Notes: generated by a model from the sequence alone, not told the origin. A DNA stretch of 64,000 nt from an uncultured Dysosmobacter sp. (GCF_947631635.1 NZ_CANRMB010000005.1:62001-126000); one strand, 5' to 3'. Shown: positions 52,717 through 61,391, counted from the stretch's first letter. Numbers and translations are program-made.

Positions 52717-53322
52717 ATGGAATTTAATGAAAAATTGCAGGAACTGAGGAAGAAAAAAGGGCTTACACAGGAAGAACTTTCAGAAATACTATATGTTTCC
52801 CGTACTGCGATTTCAAAATGGGAATCAGGTAGAGGGTACCCAAATATCGATTCTTTGAAAGCAATATCAAAGTATTTTTCGGTATCCTTGGATGAATTGC
52901 TTTCCTGCGATGCAATACTTACGATTGCGGAAGAAGAAAACACGCAAAAAGAAATGCACTTTCGTAACTTGGTTTTTGGACTACTTGATTGCAGTGTGGC
53001 TATATTTCTCTTTCTTCCGTTCTTCGGTCAAAGAGTAGACGGCGTAATTCAAGAGGTCTCACTGCTCTCATTGACAGAAATGGAAACATATATAAAAATA
53101 TCGTATTTCATGGTTGTTTTCGCCATGATTCTATGGGGCATATTGATTCTTGCACTGCAAAACTGCAAATCAACACTTTGGCTCCGCAGTAAGGATAAGG
53201 TTTCTTTAGGTTTGAGTGCAATAGGGGCGCTACTCTTTATGATTAGCTTACAGCCTTATGCGGCGATGTTTACATTTATTTTTTTGCTTATAAAGGCTCT
53301 AATGCTGATAAAATGGGCGTGA
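52717..53322 (+). CDS. XRE-family HTH protein with membrane domain
   Basis: A 201-residue protein. Residues 1-66 are a classical helix-turn-helix (LRKKKGLTQEELSEILYVSR). Several hydrophobic helices follow (about 90-200). HTH-membrane proteins of this plan are common in Bacillota and sense envelope stress. GAAGGA lies 10 nt before the ATG at 52717. It is AT-richer than the conjugation genes and lies inside the inverted-repeat-bounded segment with a PAP2 gene, which suggests a shared envelope function. Confidence 0.88.
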   Translation: MEFNEKLQELRKKKGLTQEELSEILYVSRTAISKWESGRGYPNIDSLKAISKYFSVSLDELLSCDAILTIAEEENTQKEMHFRNLVFGLLDCSVAIFLFLPFFGQRVDGVIQEVSLLSLTEMETYIKISYFMVVFAMILWGILILALQNCKSTLWLRSKDKVSLGLSAIGALLFMISLQPYAAMFTFIFLLIKALMLIKWA

Positions 53323-53340
53323 TACGAATCGTATCACGCC
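53316..53340. repeat. Perfect 25-nt palindrome at gene end
   Basis: GGCGTGATACGA and TCGTATCACGCC flank a single A and overlap the stop codon of the HTH-membrane gene. There is no T-run, so it is either an operator or an RNA-stabilising hairpin. Confidence 0.6.
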
Positions 53341-53382
53341 TGTGACGCGCCAATTCTTTCATTCTTTCATCCATCCGATTAG

Positions 53383-53410
53383 AGTGTATTCAGGCGAAGG
53401 CCAATACACT
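53383..53410. repeat. Inverted repeat upstream of PAP2 gene
   Basis: AGTGTATT (53383-53390) and AATACACT (53403-53410) are perfect 8-bp arms, 20 nt before the PAP2 start. It is a candidate operator for the adjacent HTH protein. Confidence 0.45.
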
Positions 53411-53429
53411 GTATAAGGATGAAGGAAAA

Positions 53430-54089
53430 ATGAAAAAAAGAAGTCAAAAAAATCTTTGCGCCGCAATCGGGCTGCTTGCGTCATTTGTGCTATGGACGTT
53501 TGCAGTCAGCCATCTTGATGTGCAGGCAATCGGGCCAAATGGCTCGTCCGTTGGTTTTGCTGCTTTGAATGGCTTTTTCCACAAGCTCACCGGGGTACAC
53601 ATGGCGCTCTATATGGTTACTGACTGGCTGGGACTGGTTCCTCTGTGCTTTGTGTTGAGTTTTGCACTCCTGGGACTGGTGCAACTGATTCAAAGAAGAA
53701 GTATTGTTAAGGTTGATTACAGCATTCTTGTTCTTGGCGGTTTTTATATCCTTGTTATGGTAGCCTATCTCTTATTCGAAGTGGTTGTAATAAATTACAG
53801 GCCAGTGCTGATTGACGGACGCATGGAGGCATCTTACCCATCTTCCACGACCATGCTTGTCATGTGTGTAATACCAACAGCCATGATGCAGTTGAATGCC
53901 CGAATCAAGAATAAGACGATACAAAAAACCGTTCTCGGCATTCTTGCTGCATTTACCGTATTTATGGTTATTGGAAGATTAATCTCAGGAGTCCATTGGT
54001 TTACAGACATTGTTGGTGGTGCACTATTAAGTGCGGGACTGGTAATGCTGTATTATTCTGTAAGTAGTCTTTCAATTACAAAGACTTAA
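53430..54089 (+). CDS. PAP2-family membrane phosphatase
   Basis: A 219-residue integral membrane protein with about six helices. PAP2 motifs appear in order: INYRP (motif 1 end), EASYPSSTTML (motif 2, with Thr where His is usual), and GRLISGVHWFTDIVGG (motif 3 with catalytic His). It would dephosphorylate lipid or undecaprenyl diphosphates outside the membrane. The motif 2 change may lower activity, though I believe similar clostridial sequences share it. AAGGATGAAGG precedes the ATG. Confidence 0.88.
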   Translation: MKKRSQKNLCAAIGLLASFVLWTFAVSHLDVQAIGPNGSSVGFAALNGFFHKLTGVHMALYMVTDWLGLVPLCFVLSFALLGLVQLIQRRSIVKVDYSILVLGGFYILVMVAYLLFEVVVINYRPVLIDGRMEASYPSSTTMLVMCVIPTAMMQLNARIKNKTIQKTVLGILAAFTVFMVIGRLISGVHWFTDIVGGALLSAGLVMLYYSVSSLSITKT

Positions 54090-54197
54090 ATAAATTTTAA
54101 TTATCGAACAGATGCGTTCTTGACTTGCCGGGATATCTTGCTGGGATATATTATAAAATGTGGCATCATGTAGAACGCACGACTCACTGCCGCATCA

Positions 54198-54237
54198 AAA
54201 AGCACCCACCTTAAATCAAACGGGGTGGGTGCTTTTT
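54198..54237. terminator. Bidirectional terminator
   Basis: AAAAGCACCCACC (54198-54210) pairs with GGTGGGTGCTTTT (54224-54236), with A- and T-tracts at its ends. It lies between the converging PAP2 and nitrilase-fold genes. Confidence 0.87.
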
Positions 54238-54254
54238 CGTATTCGGCAAAAATT

Positions 54255-54310
54255 TTAACTTAATGACATTGGGCTCGATACCGGATTGTTTGGTATCTAG
54301 CCTGGTAATT
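54255..54310 (-). repeat. Right arm of inverted repeat pair
   Basis: The reverse complement of the 51574-51607 arm: TTAACTTAATGACATTGG at 54255-54272 and TATC-AGCCTGGTAAT at 54294-54310. The inserted block contains GGCTCGATACC, which can pair with GGTATCTAGCC to form its own hairpin. Confidence 0.75.
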
Positions 54311-54401
54311 CTTGAGTGCGGCCATCCACCAATCTGCGTCAAAAAACGGGTTTTGAAAATTGGGGATAACATCTATGGGAGCTTGTGTTATGTTAGATAG
54401 A

Positions 54402-55454
54402 TTAAATTGAATACCAATAACAGATGGCGAATTCGCTTTCTGAAATTTCAACTCTTTGTGTCCAGTGAAGGGTATTGTCAGAATACTTAAACTGCTTCAC
54501 ACTTTGTTCGCTATGATAGCGGACTCCGGTAGGCCAGTTTTCAGGGATTGCCCTGTCAAAGAAAACAGCAGTACCAAATACCGGGCAATCCCACTGCTGA
54601 GATGCTCCGGCAAAGCCTTTTCGTGCGAAGTCCACATCACCTGAAGGGCCATATCCACGAGGCCAGAATTGATGAGCCAAGACAAGAACAGCATCTACAC
54701 CGGGATTGCTGAGTTGACAATGACGAATACCAAAAGTGTCGTAGCAAACAGCCAAATAGAAGCGCTTTCCACCAATCTCAAAGAAACGCGAGTATCCCAT
54801 TTCTTTTTCGTCATAACTCCGGGCGATGCGAATGACATCTCTTTCGTCATAGGTAGGATAAAACTTTCTCCCCATAGCAATTATGCCATCACGAGTAACA
54901 GCAAGCGCCAATTGATCTTCGCCGTCAGCACAATCAATACCAAAGCAGACCGTTATTGATACTCCACTCTTTCGCAGGAAATCGCAGACCTCATCAGCCA
55001 ACGCGATGATTTTGCGTTCATTTTGCTCACGGAGTTGAAAAAAGCCAGCGGGAAACAGAATTACATCTGCATCAGCCGAGTTTCGCACAGCGCTGCCAAG
55101 GAGGGATAGCCGACTTTTGTTATCGAATGACTTTGACGAAGAACTCTCCAATGTAACTGTCACCACATGAGTTCCAGATGTTTCACAAGATCCTGCATCT
55201 GAACAAGGCTCAACCACAAACCCCAGTTTTCTCAAAAAGGTGTTCGACTCTTCCCCGCCCGAGAACATGGAGGGTGGTAATTCCGTCCCATTCACTTTTG
55301 CATTTGCAAGAGAAATAACATATTTTGGTGGATAGAGCTTACCTCCATAGCGGAGATTATATGTGTGGGATAGGCGTTGCCGTGGAATGCCCTCCTCATC
55401 AATTTGCTGAATGGCTGCCAGAATCGCAGCTTTATCTATCTTGTTCGGTATCAT
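54402..55454 (-). CDS. Nitrilase-fold protein with McrA-head-like N-domain
   Basis: A 350-residue protein with two parts. Residues 1-85 look like the N-terminal head found on McrA-like and other restriction proteins (RLSHTYNLRYGGKLYPPKYV, then GGEESNTFLRKLGF). Residues about 97-350 follow the carbon-nitrogen hydrolase plan: ADVILFPAGFF, MGRKFYP with Lys197 and LAVCYD with Cys237. The usual Glu after FP is Ala here, so hydrolysis is uncertain. There is no export signal. GGGAGGAATC precedes the ATG. A DNA-reading head on an amidase-like domain suggests a defence effector, but that is inference. Confidence 0.8.
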   Translation of the reverse strand: MIPNKIDKAAILAAIQQIDEEGIPRQRLSHTYNLRYGGKLYPPKYVISLANAKVNGTELPPSMFSGGEESNTFLRKLGFVVEPCSDAGSCETSGTHVVTVTLESSSSKSFDNKSRLSLLGSAVRNSADADVILFPAGFFQLREQNERKIIALADEVCDFLRKSGVSITVCFGIDCADGEDQLALAVTRDGIIAMGRKFYPTYDERDVIRIARSYDEKEMGYSRFFEIGGKRFYLAVCYDTFGIRHCQLSNPGVDAVLVLAHQFWPRGYGPSGDVDFARKGFAGASQQWDCPVFGTAVFFDRAIPENWPTGVRYHSEQSVKQFKYSDNTLHWTQRVEISESEFAICYWYSI

Positions 55455-55495
55455 GATGATTCCTCCCTATTGAGAAACAATCTATATCGGTATGG

Positions 55496-56599
55496 CTATC
55501 GCCCACAGCATTTCTTATATTTCTTACCACTCCCGCAGGGGCAGGGATCATTGCGGCCAATCTTTTGCTTTTTGATAACGCCACTCATTGCGAAAGGCGG
55601 ACGCCGGTTATAGAGTGTAGCCAGCTCGTTGGGAGTATGCCCTTTATTGGCCCAAAGGCGAGTGTTGTTCTGCACGGCAGTGATGATCTCAACGAAGGAA
55701 GATACGGACTTGTCATCAAGATCTACATGATAATCTTCCAGAATCTCAAATATCTGCCCGACGCCGGCTTCAACAGCGCAGGCGTACTGGATCTCCGCAG
55801 CGACTTCTTCTGCTTTGAAGCGAGGCTGCCGGCATTGCTCTGCAAGAAATTGTTTCAGCTTGTCCATTTGAGGAGTTTGCTCATAGTAGTCCCAGTCCGC
55901 ATACCGCAGCAGCTCTTTTTTCTCCGGCACATACCGTGGCTTCGTATCGCACTGACGCAGAAGATCCTTTACATCTTGGAAGTCGTTCTCTTCAAATTCA
56001 TCACAGACGATGTATTCCTCCCAGAAGCAATATGGAGCGCCGACTGCTATGTGACGGATCAGGACCGGGAACAGCTCCTCAATAGAGGTCTTCTGGCTGT
56101 TCTGCCGGTTGAAGATGTCCACAAAATCATCCTGGCTGATGACGCCATACAGGTGAACAGTGGCCATGGCATAGCTGTTGAGAAGGTCATAACGAGCCTT
56201 CCTCTTTGAAAAGTCACCTCGTTCCAGCTGAAGGAACACATCGCTGATCTGGGAGGGAACGGTCACCACCATGTCAGCCTGCGATTCTTCGCAGACAAGA
56301 TAGCAGAGATCCACCAGAAGCTTATACTGCTCGGGCTGAAGCTTCTTTACCTTGATGGGCTGCTGGCTTTCAGCTGCCCGTTTGAAAAGCATGAATGTGG
56401 GGGTGTCGAGGACATAAAGGAGCTCTGTCAGGCGCTTGGGCTTTTGCAGCGCACTGCTGACCACCTCTACCAATGCGGCCTTATTCAGCTTGGAGTAGCC
56501 TTTTACATAGTAATCTTTGGCCAACTCCTTTAGCTTCGCCACGCTCGTGTTTGCCAGCACCTCTTCAATTGTAGGCTTCCTAATCTCATTCAGCGCCAT
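55496..56599 (-). CDS. SAP/Rho-N-like protein with SEC-C zinc motif
   Basis: A 367-residue protein. Residues about 10-50 resemble a Rho-N/SAP helix-extended-loop-helix ([20 protein letters not shown]). A long helical body follows, and the C-terminus is a SEC-C zinc motif ([18 protein letters not shown]). SEC-C modules bind zinc and appear on many proteins, including SecA and defence proteins. It lies 20 nt from the NYN gene in the same direction. Function unknown. Confidence 0.85.
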   Translation of the reverse strand: MALNEIRKPTIEEVLANTSVAKLKELAKDYYVKGYSKLNKAALVEVVSSALQKPKRLTELLYVLDTPTFMLFKRAAESQQPIKVKKLQPEQYKLLVDLCYLVCEESQADMVVTVPSQISDVFLQLERGDFSKRKARYDLLNSYAMATVHLYGVISQDDFVDIFNRQNSQKTSIEELFPVLIRHIAVGAPYCFWEEYIVCDEFEENDFQDVKDLLRQCDTKPRYVPEKKELLRYADWDYYEQTPQMDKLKQFLAEQCRQPRFKAEEVAAEIQYACAVEAGVGQIFEILEDYHVDLDDKSVSSFVEIITAVQNNTRLWANKGHTPNELATLYNRRPPFAMSGVIKKQKIGRNDPCPCGSGKKYKKCCGR

Positions 56600-56619
56600 A
56601 GTGTACTCCTCTTGTCCGG

Positions 56620-58044
56620 TTAGCTTCCAAGCTCTATCGTTGCCTCACCATCGGATGCGATGACAATCTTCATAGGACGGATGTATCTATCGTAGAATTG
56701 CCGCTTCTCGGCAGTTGTCAGATCGGCTCTCGTTGCCGTGTATGCTTCCTGGAGGATGTCCTGAACATTGATATGGAAGCTGTTATCCAGCACTCTCCGG
56801 ACCTCAGAAAGGACAGCGGCAATTTTGATCTCGTCGCTGTTACCCGTACAGAAATCATCAATATAGCAGTATGTAATTCCGGCATTGATCAGCGCGTTCT
56901 TGATTGCAGGTCCACATTTCTCGTTCTCAACCATGACGAAGAAGCGCAGCTCCGGCATGGCCGCTATAAGGCCCCAATAGTCAGAGTCACTGGAGACCAA
57001 TATGAAAGATTTGATTCCGTTCTGGTAGTATTCTCGGCAGGTGCCCGTGGTGAGTCGAATATCGACCAGAGACTTCTGTTCTTTGATACGCTCAATCAAG
57101 TTGTGCTCGATGGGGATGTCGGTGAACTGTTCAAGGATCTTCCATGCTGTCGTTGTGTGAATGTCATCATAAAGAATGATCTTATTGATCTTGCTCAGCA
57201 GAGCCTCCTGATCCAAGTTCTTCAGCGTAGCATACAGCTTGAAAGGATCGGAGTTTTCACAATCGACAACAATATCGACCTGCTCGCTTTCCTCCAGGAA
57301 CTTATAAATCCCGGCCTTCGTGAGATTACCGGCATCTGTCACCTTGCTCAGATCGCAGAAGTAATCCTCGTTGGCCTCATACAGCAATGAAACGAACTTT
57401 TTGTCGTTGTAAAGTATGTTGCCCGCGTTGATATAGTCCCAGTTCATGTAGACCTGATAGGGATACTTGCTTTTATTGGCATAGTAATCATTGGCAGCCG
57501 CTTTGATTCCATCCTCTGACAGGCCATTCGGCATCAGGAAAAGTGAACGAACATATTCCCACTTCAACCAGATTGGGAACAGGCTTTTGCAGTTGTTGAT
57601 CCGGTTGCTGATGTGACGGTTGATATCTATGATGTACTGAGAAGGCTTATAGTTTGCGCGTTCAATGGTAATACCGTCGTTCATAAGCTGCTGGAGGCTG
57701 CTTTGAGGAATCAGCTCTGGCATGGAGTGAAGATTCTTCATCTCATACCGCATCAGCTTATATATGGTGGAGTAGTTCTGCTCCAGCGCTGTTCGCAGCG
57801 CACAAAGATTTCTGACAATGCGAGCATTTTTGTCCGATTCGAGTTTTTCATACCACTCAAGCTTCGGAGGTTCATGATCACTCTCAAAGAACCGTTTGGG
57901 GACTCCGATTAGATAGGCCACTTTGGAGATGACCATGTATGTGCTGTTCTCAAAGTCGGTATAGTGGTGTTTAACGGCTGCATCGTCATTGCTGTCAGTT
58001 GGGGCAGGATAGATGCTGGGTTCATCCAATGTGGTACTGGTCAT
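56620..58044 (-). CDS. NYN-domain (PIN-like) protein
   Basis: A 474-residue protein. The N-terminal half (about 1-230) is helical and unknown. The C-terminal half has the NYN/PIN nuclease pattern: [15 protein letters not shown] with an acidic pair, [14 protein letters not shown], and a later acidic stretch ([14 protein letters not shown]). NYN proteins are usually ribonucleases acting on RNA. It is possibly co-transcribed with the SEC-C gene, and both may form an RNA-processing or defence unit. Confidence 0.83.
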   Translation of the reverse strand: MTSTTLDEPSIYPAPTDSNDDAAVKHHYTDFENSTYMVISKVAYLIGVPKRFFESDHEPPKLEWYEKLESDKNARIVRNLCALRTALEQNYSTIYKLMRYEMKNLHSMPELIPQSSLQQLMNDGITIERANYKPSQYIIDINRHISNRINNCKSLFPIWLKWEYVRSLFLMPNGLSEDGIKAAANDYYANKSKYPYQVYMNWDYINAGNILYNDKKFVSLLYEANEDYFCDLSKVTDAGNLTKAGIYKFLEESEQVDIVVDCENSDPFKLYATLKNLDQEALLSKINKIILYDDIHTTTAWKILEQFTDIPIEHNLIERIKEQKSLVDIRLTTGTCREYYQNGIKSFILVSSDSDYWGLIAAMPELRFFVMVENEKCGPAIKNALINAGITYCYIDDFCTGNSDEIKIAAVLSEVRRVLDNSFHINVQDILQEAYTATRADLTTAEKRQFYDRYIRPMKIVIASDGEATIELGS

Positions 58045-58091
58045 AATTTACCTCCAGACTGCATAACCGGTTTGTAGACGATGCCGCACGA

Positions 58092-58364
58092 TTATTTTAC
58101 CGCATCCTTGAAAACTTTGCCTGCTTTGAATACAGGCGCGACCGATGCTGGGATTTCTACCGGTTCTTTTGTTTTGGGATTTCTTCCGATTCTGGCGTTA
58201 CGCTGTTTAGCTTCAAAGGTGCCGAACCCTACTAATTGCACTTTTTCATGGTTTTTCACTGCATCCATAATCGCATCCAACACGCTATCAAGAGCTGCGG
58301 ATGCCTGCTTTTGCGTTAAATTCGTATCCTCTGAGATTTTGCGGATCAGTTCTTGTTTGTTCAT
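58092..58364 (-). CDS. HU-family histone-like DNA-binding protein
   Basis: A 90-residue HU protein. KQELIRKISEDTNLTQKQAS begins the helical base, followed by VGFGTFEAKQRNARIGRNPK and the arm region ending VFKAGKVFKDAVK. It bends and compacts DNA and can help recombinases. It has its own promoter and is divergent from the IreB-like gene. A locally carried copy rather than the host's main one. Confidence 0.95.
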   Translation of the reverse strand: MNKQELIRKISEDTNLTQKQASAALDSVLDAIMDAVKNHEKVQLVGFGTFEAKQRNARIGRNPKTKEPVEIPASVAPVFKAGKVFKDAVK

Positions 58365-58418
58365 AGTGATACCTCACATTTTAGAGTTAGAACGGCAAAT
58401 CATTACACTTTAATCATT

Positions 58419-58447
58419 ATTATAGCCGATTCAGAAAGAGGGCGCAA
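58419..58447 (-). promoter_or_regulatory. Promoter of HU gene
   Basis: On the minus strand TTGCGC (58442-58447), 17-nt spacer, TATAAT (58419-58424). Confidence 0.7.
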
Positions 58448-58517
58448 CTTCCAGACATTGCGACAGCAACTTATCCTTTTTGCAAGAAGCTCATGCCGCC
58501 TATTAGAAAGAATTTGA

Positions 58518-58546
58518 TTGCCTAAGCTCCATATTTTCGCTATAAT
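58518..58546 (+). promoter_or_regulatory. Promoter of IreB-like gene
   Basis: TTGCCT (58518-58523), 17-nt spacer, TATAAT (58541-58546). It starts about 35 nt before the ribosome binding site. Confidence 0.7.
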
Positions 58547-58582
58547 AACAAATTGGGTAATGTAGGAAAAGGAGGGCGGACG

Positions 58583-58810
58583 ATGCAAGATAATGATACT
58601 GCTATGGCAATTCTGGATAGCGTTGCCGAGGCCCTTTCTCAGCGCGGATTTGAACCATACGAGCAAATCTACGGGTATTTCAAGACGGGCGATGTGAGTT
58701 ATATTACTCGTCATGGTGAGGCGCGTCAAAAGATAGTTGCCGTCAGTCGTGAAGAGATTCGCGGCTACCTTGAAAAAAAGATGCCAGGGACGAAAGTGAT
58801 TGATAAATAG
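58583..58810 (+). CDS. IreB-like regulatory protein
   Basis: A 75-residue protein. The core YEQIYGYFKTGDVSYITRHG, followed by EARQKIVAVSREEI, matches the IreB (UPF0297) pattern. IreB is a small phosphoprotein target of the Ser/Thr kinase IreK in Gram-positive bacteria and affects envelope stress tolerance. The ATG at 58583 has GGAGGGCG upstream. The gene stands alone with its own promoter and terminator. Finding it outside its usual ruvX/yrrK neighbourhood is unusual. Confidence 0.85.
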   Translation: MQDNDTAMAILDSVAEALSQRGFEPYEQIYGYFKTGDVSYITRHGEARQKIVAVSREEIRGYLEKKMPGTKVIDK

Positions 58811-58851
58811 GTCCGATGCTTTAGTAAGGCATCGGACCTACTGTTGTTTTT
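58808..58851 (+). terminator. Rho-independent terminator
   Basis: A perfect 12-bp stem (58808-58819 with 58829-58840), then CTGTTGTTTTT. It may also weakly serve the opposite strand. Confidence 0.82.
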
Positions 58852-58886
58852 GGGTGACCTTAGTAAGCTGCTCTTTTTCAGGAGGC

Positions 58887-59105
58887 TTAGTTATAAATTC
58901 GGACACGCAGGCCAACTAGGTTTCGGATGGAGATGCCGACTAAATACCAGTCCTCACCCTTTTCAATCCTTGTTGCTTCCCAATGGCTGCCGGTCCAAAC
59001 ATCGAAGCACTCGCCGCAGTGCAGGCCACCGAGATAGGTATTGAGGCCAAAGCGAATGTCCATCCGATCCAGACACGGGTCATAAATCAATGCGCCCTGT
59101 TTCAT
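58887..59105 (-). CDS. DUF5348-like small protein
   Basis: A 72-residue protein. The start at 59105 has AAGGAGAAC upstream. MKQGALIYDPCLDRMDIRFG, followed by GGLHCGECFDVW and EDWYLVGI, fits the DUF5348 domain found in many mobile elements of gut Firmicutes. Its start overlaps the end of the preceding gene by 26 nt. Function unknown. Confidence 0.82.
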   Translation of the reverse strand: MKQGALIYDPCLDRMDIRFGLNTYLGGLHCGECFDVWTGSHWEATRIEKGEDWYLVGISIRNLVGLRVRIYN

Positions 59106-59508
59106 ATCTGAGTTCTCCTTCTTTTGCCAAACATGGGGCATAGTCACGCCAAAACTGCTCGTATCCAGCCCAGGACGGGTTTTCAAAGATGCGGGCGGAA
59201 TGGAGCTCAAGAGCGTACTCCTCCACTTCTGCTTTGCTGTGAAGCCAAGCACAGCACTCTTTCGACCAGCGTTTCAGTGCTTCGTAAATACCCATTTCGT
59301 TAGACCGTTGGATCAAGTCCAGCATGAGCGCCTTCCACTCGGATTCCTCAATGTCCCCGATGTCAGTCATGACGCCACGACGATAGCCATAAACACGATC
59401 ACGCCCAGAGCCGGACTTGATATACGATCTTCCGGTCCCAAAATGGTGGCGAAGATCTGAAAATGTCAATTCTTCACGCGGCTTCTTCAAGGTGAAAACA
59501 TCATCCAT
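59080..59508 (-). CDS. Hypothetical protein
   Basis: A 142-residue helical protein, 4 nt downstream of the ParR-like gene. It begins MDDVFTLKKPREELTFSDLR and has conserved-looking Trp residues in its C-terminal half. It belongs to the partition operon by spacing, but no motif is recognised. Confidence 0.72.
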   Translation of the reverse strand: MDDVFTLKKPREELTFSDLRHHFGTGRSYIKSGSGRDRVYGYRRGVMTDIGDIEESEWKALMLDLIQRSNEMGIYEALKRWSKECCAWLHSKAEVEEYALELHSARIFENPSWAGYEQFWRDYAPCLAKEGELRYETGRIDL

Positions 59509-59512
59509 AGCA

Positions 59513-59833
59513 TCATCCTCCCCGGAAAGCGGCCATCATGTCGCTCAAATCATCGGCGTTTTCAGGTGTCTGCTCATGCGCGGCAGGAGGAGCGGCCAAG
59601 CCGGTCAAACTCCCGTCCGCCAGCATTTCCTGGATGACCTCACGGATCTGCCGCTTCATAGTTTCTTTGCTGAACTCATCCGCTGCTTCAGGACAGCTGA
59701 TGTAGTGGAGAACAGCATTGACAACCAGCTCTGTTTTATTTCTGGGCTTTGAGCTGAGAATTTCCATGACTTTGCGATGTCTGAAGTCATAGGAGTTGAA
59801 GTTCAGGTAAGTGCGTATCACCTTATCGCCCAT
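59513..59833 (-). CDS. ParR-like partner of segregation protein
   Basis: A 106-residue protein. The first about 50 residues fit a ribbon-helix-helix (VIRTYLNFNSYDFRHRKVME, then a second helix). The tail is low-complexity and acidic, as in ParR proteins that bind centromere repeats and the filament tip. It overlaps the actin-like gene by 11 nt. Identification rests on this pairing more than on sequence. Confidence 0.75.
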   Translation of the reverse strand: MGDKVIRTYLNFNSYDFRHRKVMEILSSKPRNKTELVVNAVLHYISCPEAADEFSKETMKRQIREVIQEMLADGSLTGLAAPPAAHEQTPENADDLSDMMAAFRGG

Positions 59834-60749
59834 TTGCCTTTACCTCACTCTGGTACAGAAGCATATAGCCGACCGCATTGGCATGGATGTCGTCAATGAA
59901 GACGGGAAAGGCCACCTTGCCGCCTCTCTCGATCATGCTGCGGAGCAGGATGGAACCTCCGCCAGCGAAGACACATTTGCTTGTCCGAACATCAATACCA
60001 TGCTCACGCAGGAAGTTATAGAATTCATTGAGGAATTCGTCAGCCATGCTGCGGATCAGCAGCTGCACTTCTCCGGGAAGCATGGTCGGTTCGCTGCGGA
60101 TTACTTCATCAATGTCGCAGTCCTCCAAGAGACGATCAAACTGCGAATTGCATTTGCTGGTGATGGAGTTGTAGAGCGTGATAACACCCTTCTCGAAGCT
60201 TTCCATGACCTCCAGATCCGGGCGGCCATTACGAAGCTTGAGAACATCGACCGTAAAACCGCCGATGTCGATGATGTAAGAGACACCATAATTCTTGAGA
60301 TCGCTGAATTTGGTGATTGCGGCTGCCAAAGCCTGTGTGTAACTCACAACCTTGGAGATTCGGATGGACCGGTATTCGCCGCAGAATTCAAAGTCAACGG
60401 TTTCTCGCTTGCGAAGGAAATAGCTTTCAAAGCCGGCGTGCTGCCGCCCATAATGAGCGGGCGGAAGGCCGACCAACAGCGTAATATCCACCGGATCAAG
60501 CGACTCGGGGATCTGTTTGTGCCGCAGTTCGTATGCGATGGCAAACAGAGTCAGCACATAAAAGCGGTCATCCTTCGTTTTGTCGCGGAGATAGGAAATG
60601 CGCTTTTCGGTCAGGGTATAATACTTGCCATCCCAGAAGATATAGTCCACATTCAAAGCGGGCTTGTCCTCCGAAACGATGATGCCGGAAGTGAATAGGA
60701 AATTGGGCGTCTTCACGCTCTTATTCCCATGATCTACAGAGACAATCAT
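59823..60749 (-). CDS. ParM-like actin-family segregation ATPase
   Basis: A 308-residue actin-like protein. The ATG at 60749 is used because AAGGAGGAC is upstream, and the protein then starts MIVSVDHGNKSVKTP, the phosphate-1 loop. IIDIGGFTVDVLKL is phosphate-2, and CVFAGGGSILL is the adenosine motif. Such proteins form filaments that push element copies apart. Together with the ParR-like gene it indicates stable inheritance as a low-copy plasmid or an excised circular form. The longer frame from 60857 has no good start signal. Confidence 0.9.
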   Translation of the reverse strand: MIVSVDHGNKSVKTPNFLFTSGIIVSEDKPALNVDYIFWDGKYYTLTEKRISYLRDKTKDDRFYVLTLFAIAYELRHKQIPESLDPVDITLLVGLPPAHYGRQHAGFESYFLRKRETVDFEFCGEYRSIRISKVVSYTQALAAAITKFSDLKNYGVSYIIDIGGFTVDVLKLRNGRPDLEVMESFEKGVITLYNSITSKCNSQFDRLLEDCDIDEVIRSEPTMLPGEVQLLIRSMADEFLNEFYNFLREHGIDVRTSKCVFAGGGSILLRSMIERGGKVAFPVFIDDIHANAVGYMLLYQSEVKANGR

Positions 60750-60825
60750 AAATGGGTCCTCCTTAAAAGTATTCAATAACTTATACGAACAACGCAACGG
60801 AATGACAACTGAATACCGTCCAGAT

Positions 60826-60863
60826 CGCCGGGTGTAGATGCTGTTCAGCATATGCACCCGGCG
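60826..60863. repeat. Long hairpin beside parM-like gene
   Basis: CGCCGGGTG (60826-60834) pairs with CACCCGGCG (60855-60863), with an inner ATGCTG/CAGCAT stem. There is no T-run. It lies between the sigma-like gene and parM-like gene on the minus strand, so it may end transcription, control parM, or be part of a centromere site. Confidence 0.55.
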
Positions 60864-60874
60864 AATAGATGATC

Positions 60875-61270
60875 TTACTCTTCCAGAAGCTGGCGGAGAT
60901 GGTTGAAAGCGTTCAGCAACGATTTGCGAATAGCGGGGTGAGTGCGGCCCTCAACGCGGGCGATGTCGGCGTAAGTCATGTTATCCATGAACATATACAC
61001 ACGGCGCTGCTGCTCCAGAGGCAGCATTGCGATGGCATTGTACAAGCGGCGGCACTCGTCTTTCCAAACCATCTGATCCAGGTAGTCGCCACCGTCAGCC
61101 GCATAGCAACTCTCAACCGTATCGAACGGGACCCCGCTACCGTGATAGTACTCCTTTTTCCGGATACGGTCGCTTTCGCGCTGAAGTTCCTGCCACTCGG
61201 CGTAGAGCGCGTCATCCACCGGCACTTCCTGGTAGTTTCCATAGTAATCCTTGATTGTGATTATTTTCAT
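60875..61270 (-). CDS. Sigma-like helix-turn-helix protein
   Basis: A 131-residue protein. The ATG at 61270 has TTGGAGGAAC upstream. An N-terminal MKIITIKDYYGNYQEVPVDD part is followed by an acidic-basic helix and a region 4-like helix-turn-helix (LPLEQQRRVYMFMDNMTYAD, then REG-type recognition segment). It resembles small sigma-like proteins of phages and mobile elements. It is the third such protein in the window and a likely controller of the partition genes downstream. Confidence 0.8.
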   Translation of the reverse strand: MKIITIKDYYGNYQEVPVDDALYAEWQELQRESDRIRKKEYYHGSGVPFDTVESCYAADGGDYLDQMVWKDECRRLYNAIAMLPLEQQRRVYMFMDNMTYADIARVEGRTHPAIRKSLLNAFNHLRQLLEE

Positions 61271-61391
61271 TGAGTGTTCCTCCAAGTCGTTCAAGTTGTT
61301 TCGGGGTGATTTGAACAACTCGGAGGGCGGACCTCTTGCCCGCATGACAATAGCCTTCATCGGTCATGCTCCCAAAATTGGGCAGCAAAAA

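Noticed and set aside
53430-54089. PAP2 gene as inactive because motif 2 lacks His
   Set aside because: The other motifs are intact, and I believe similar clostridial proteins share this change, so it is not called broken.
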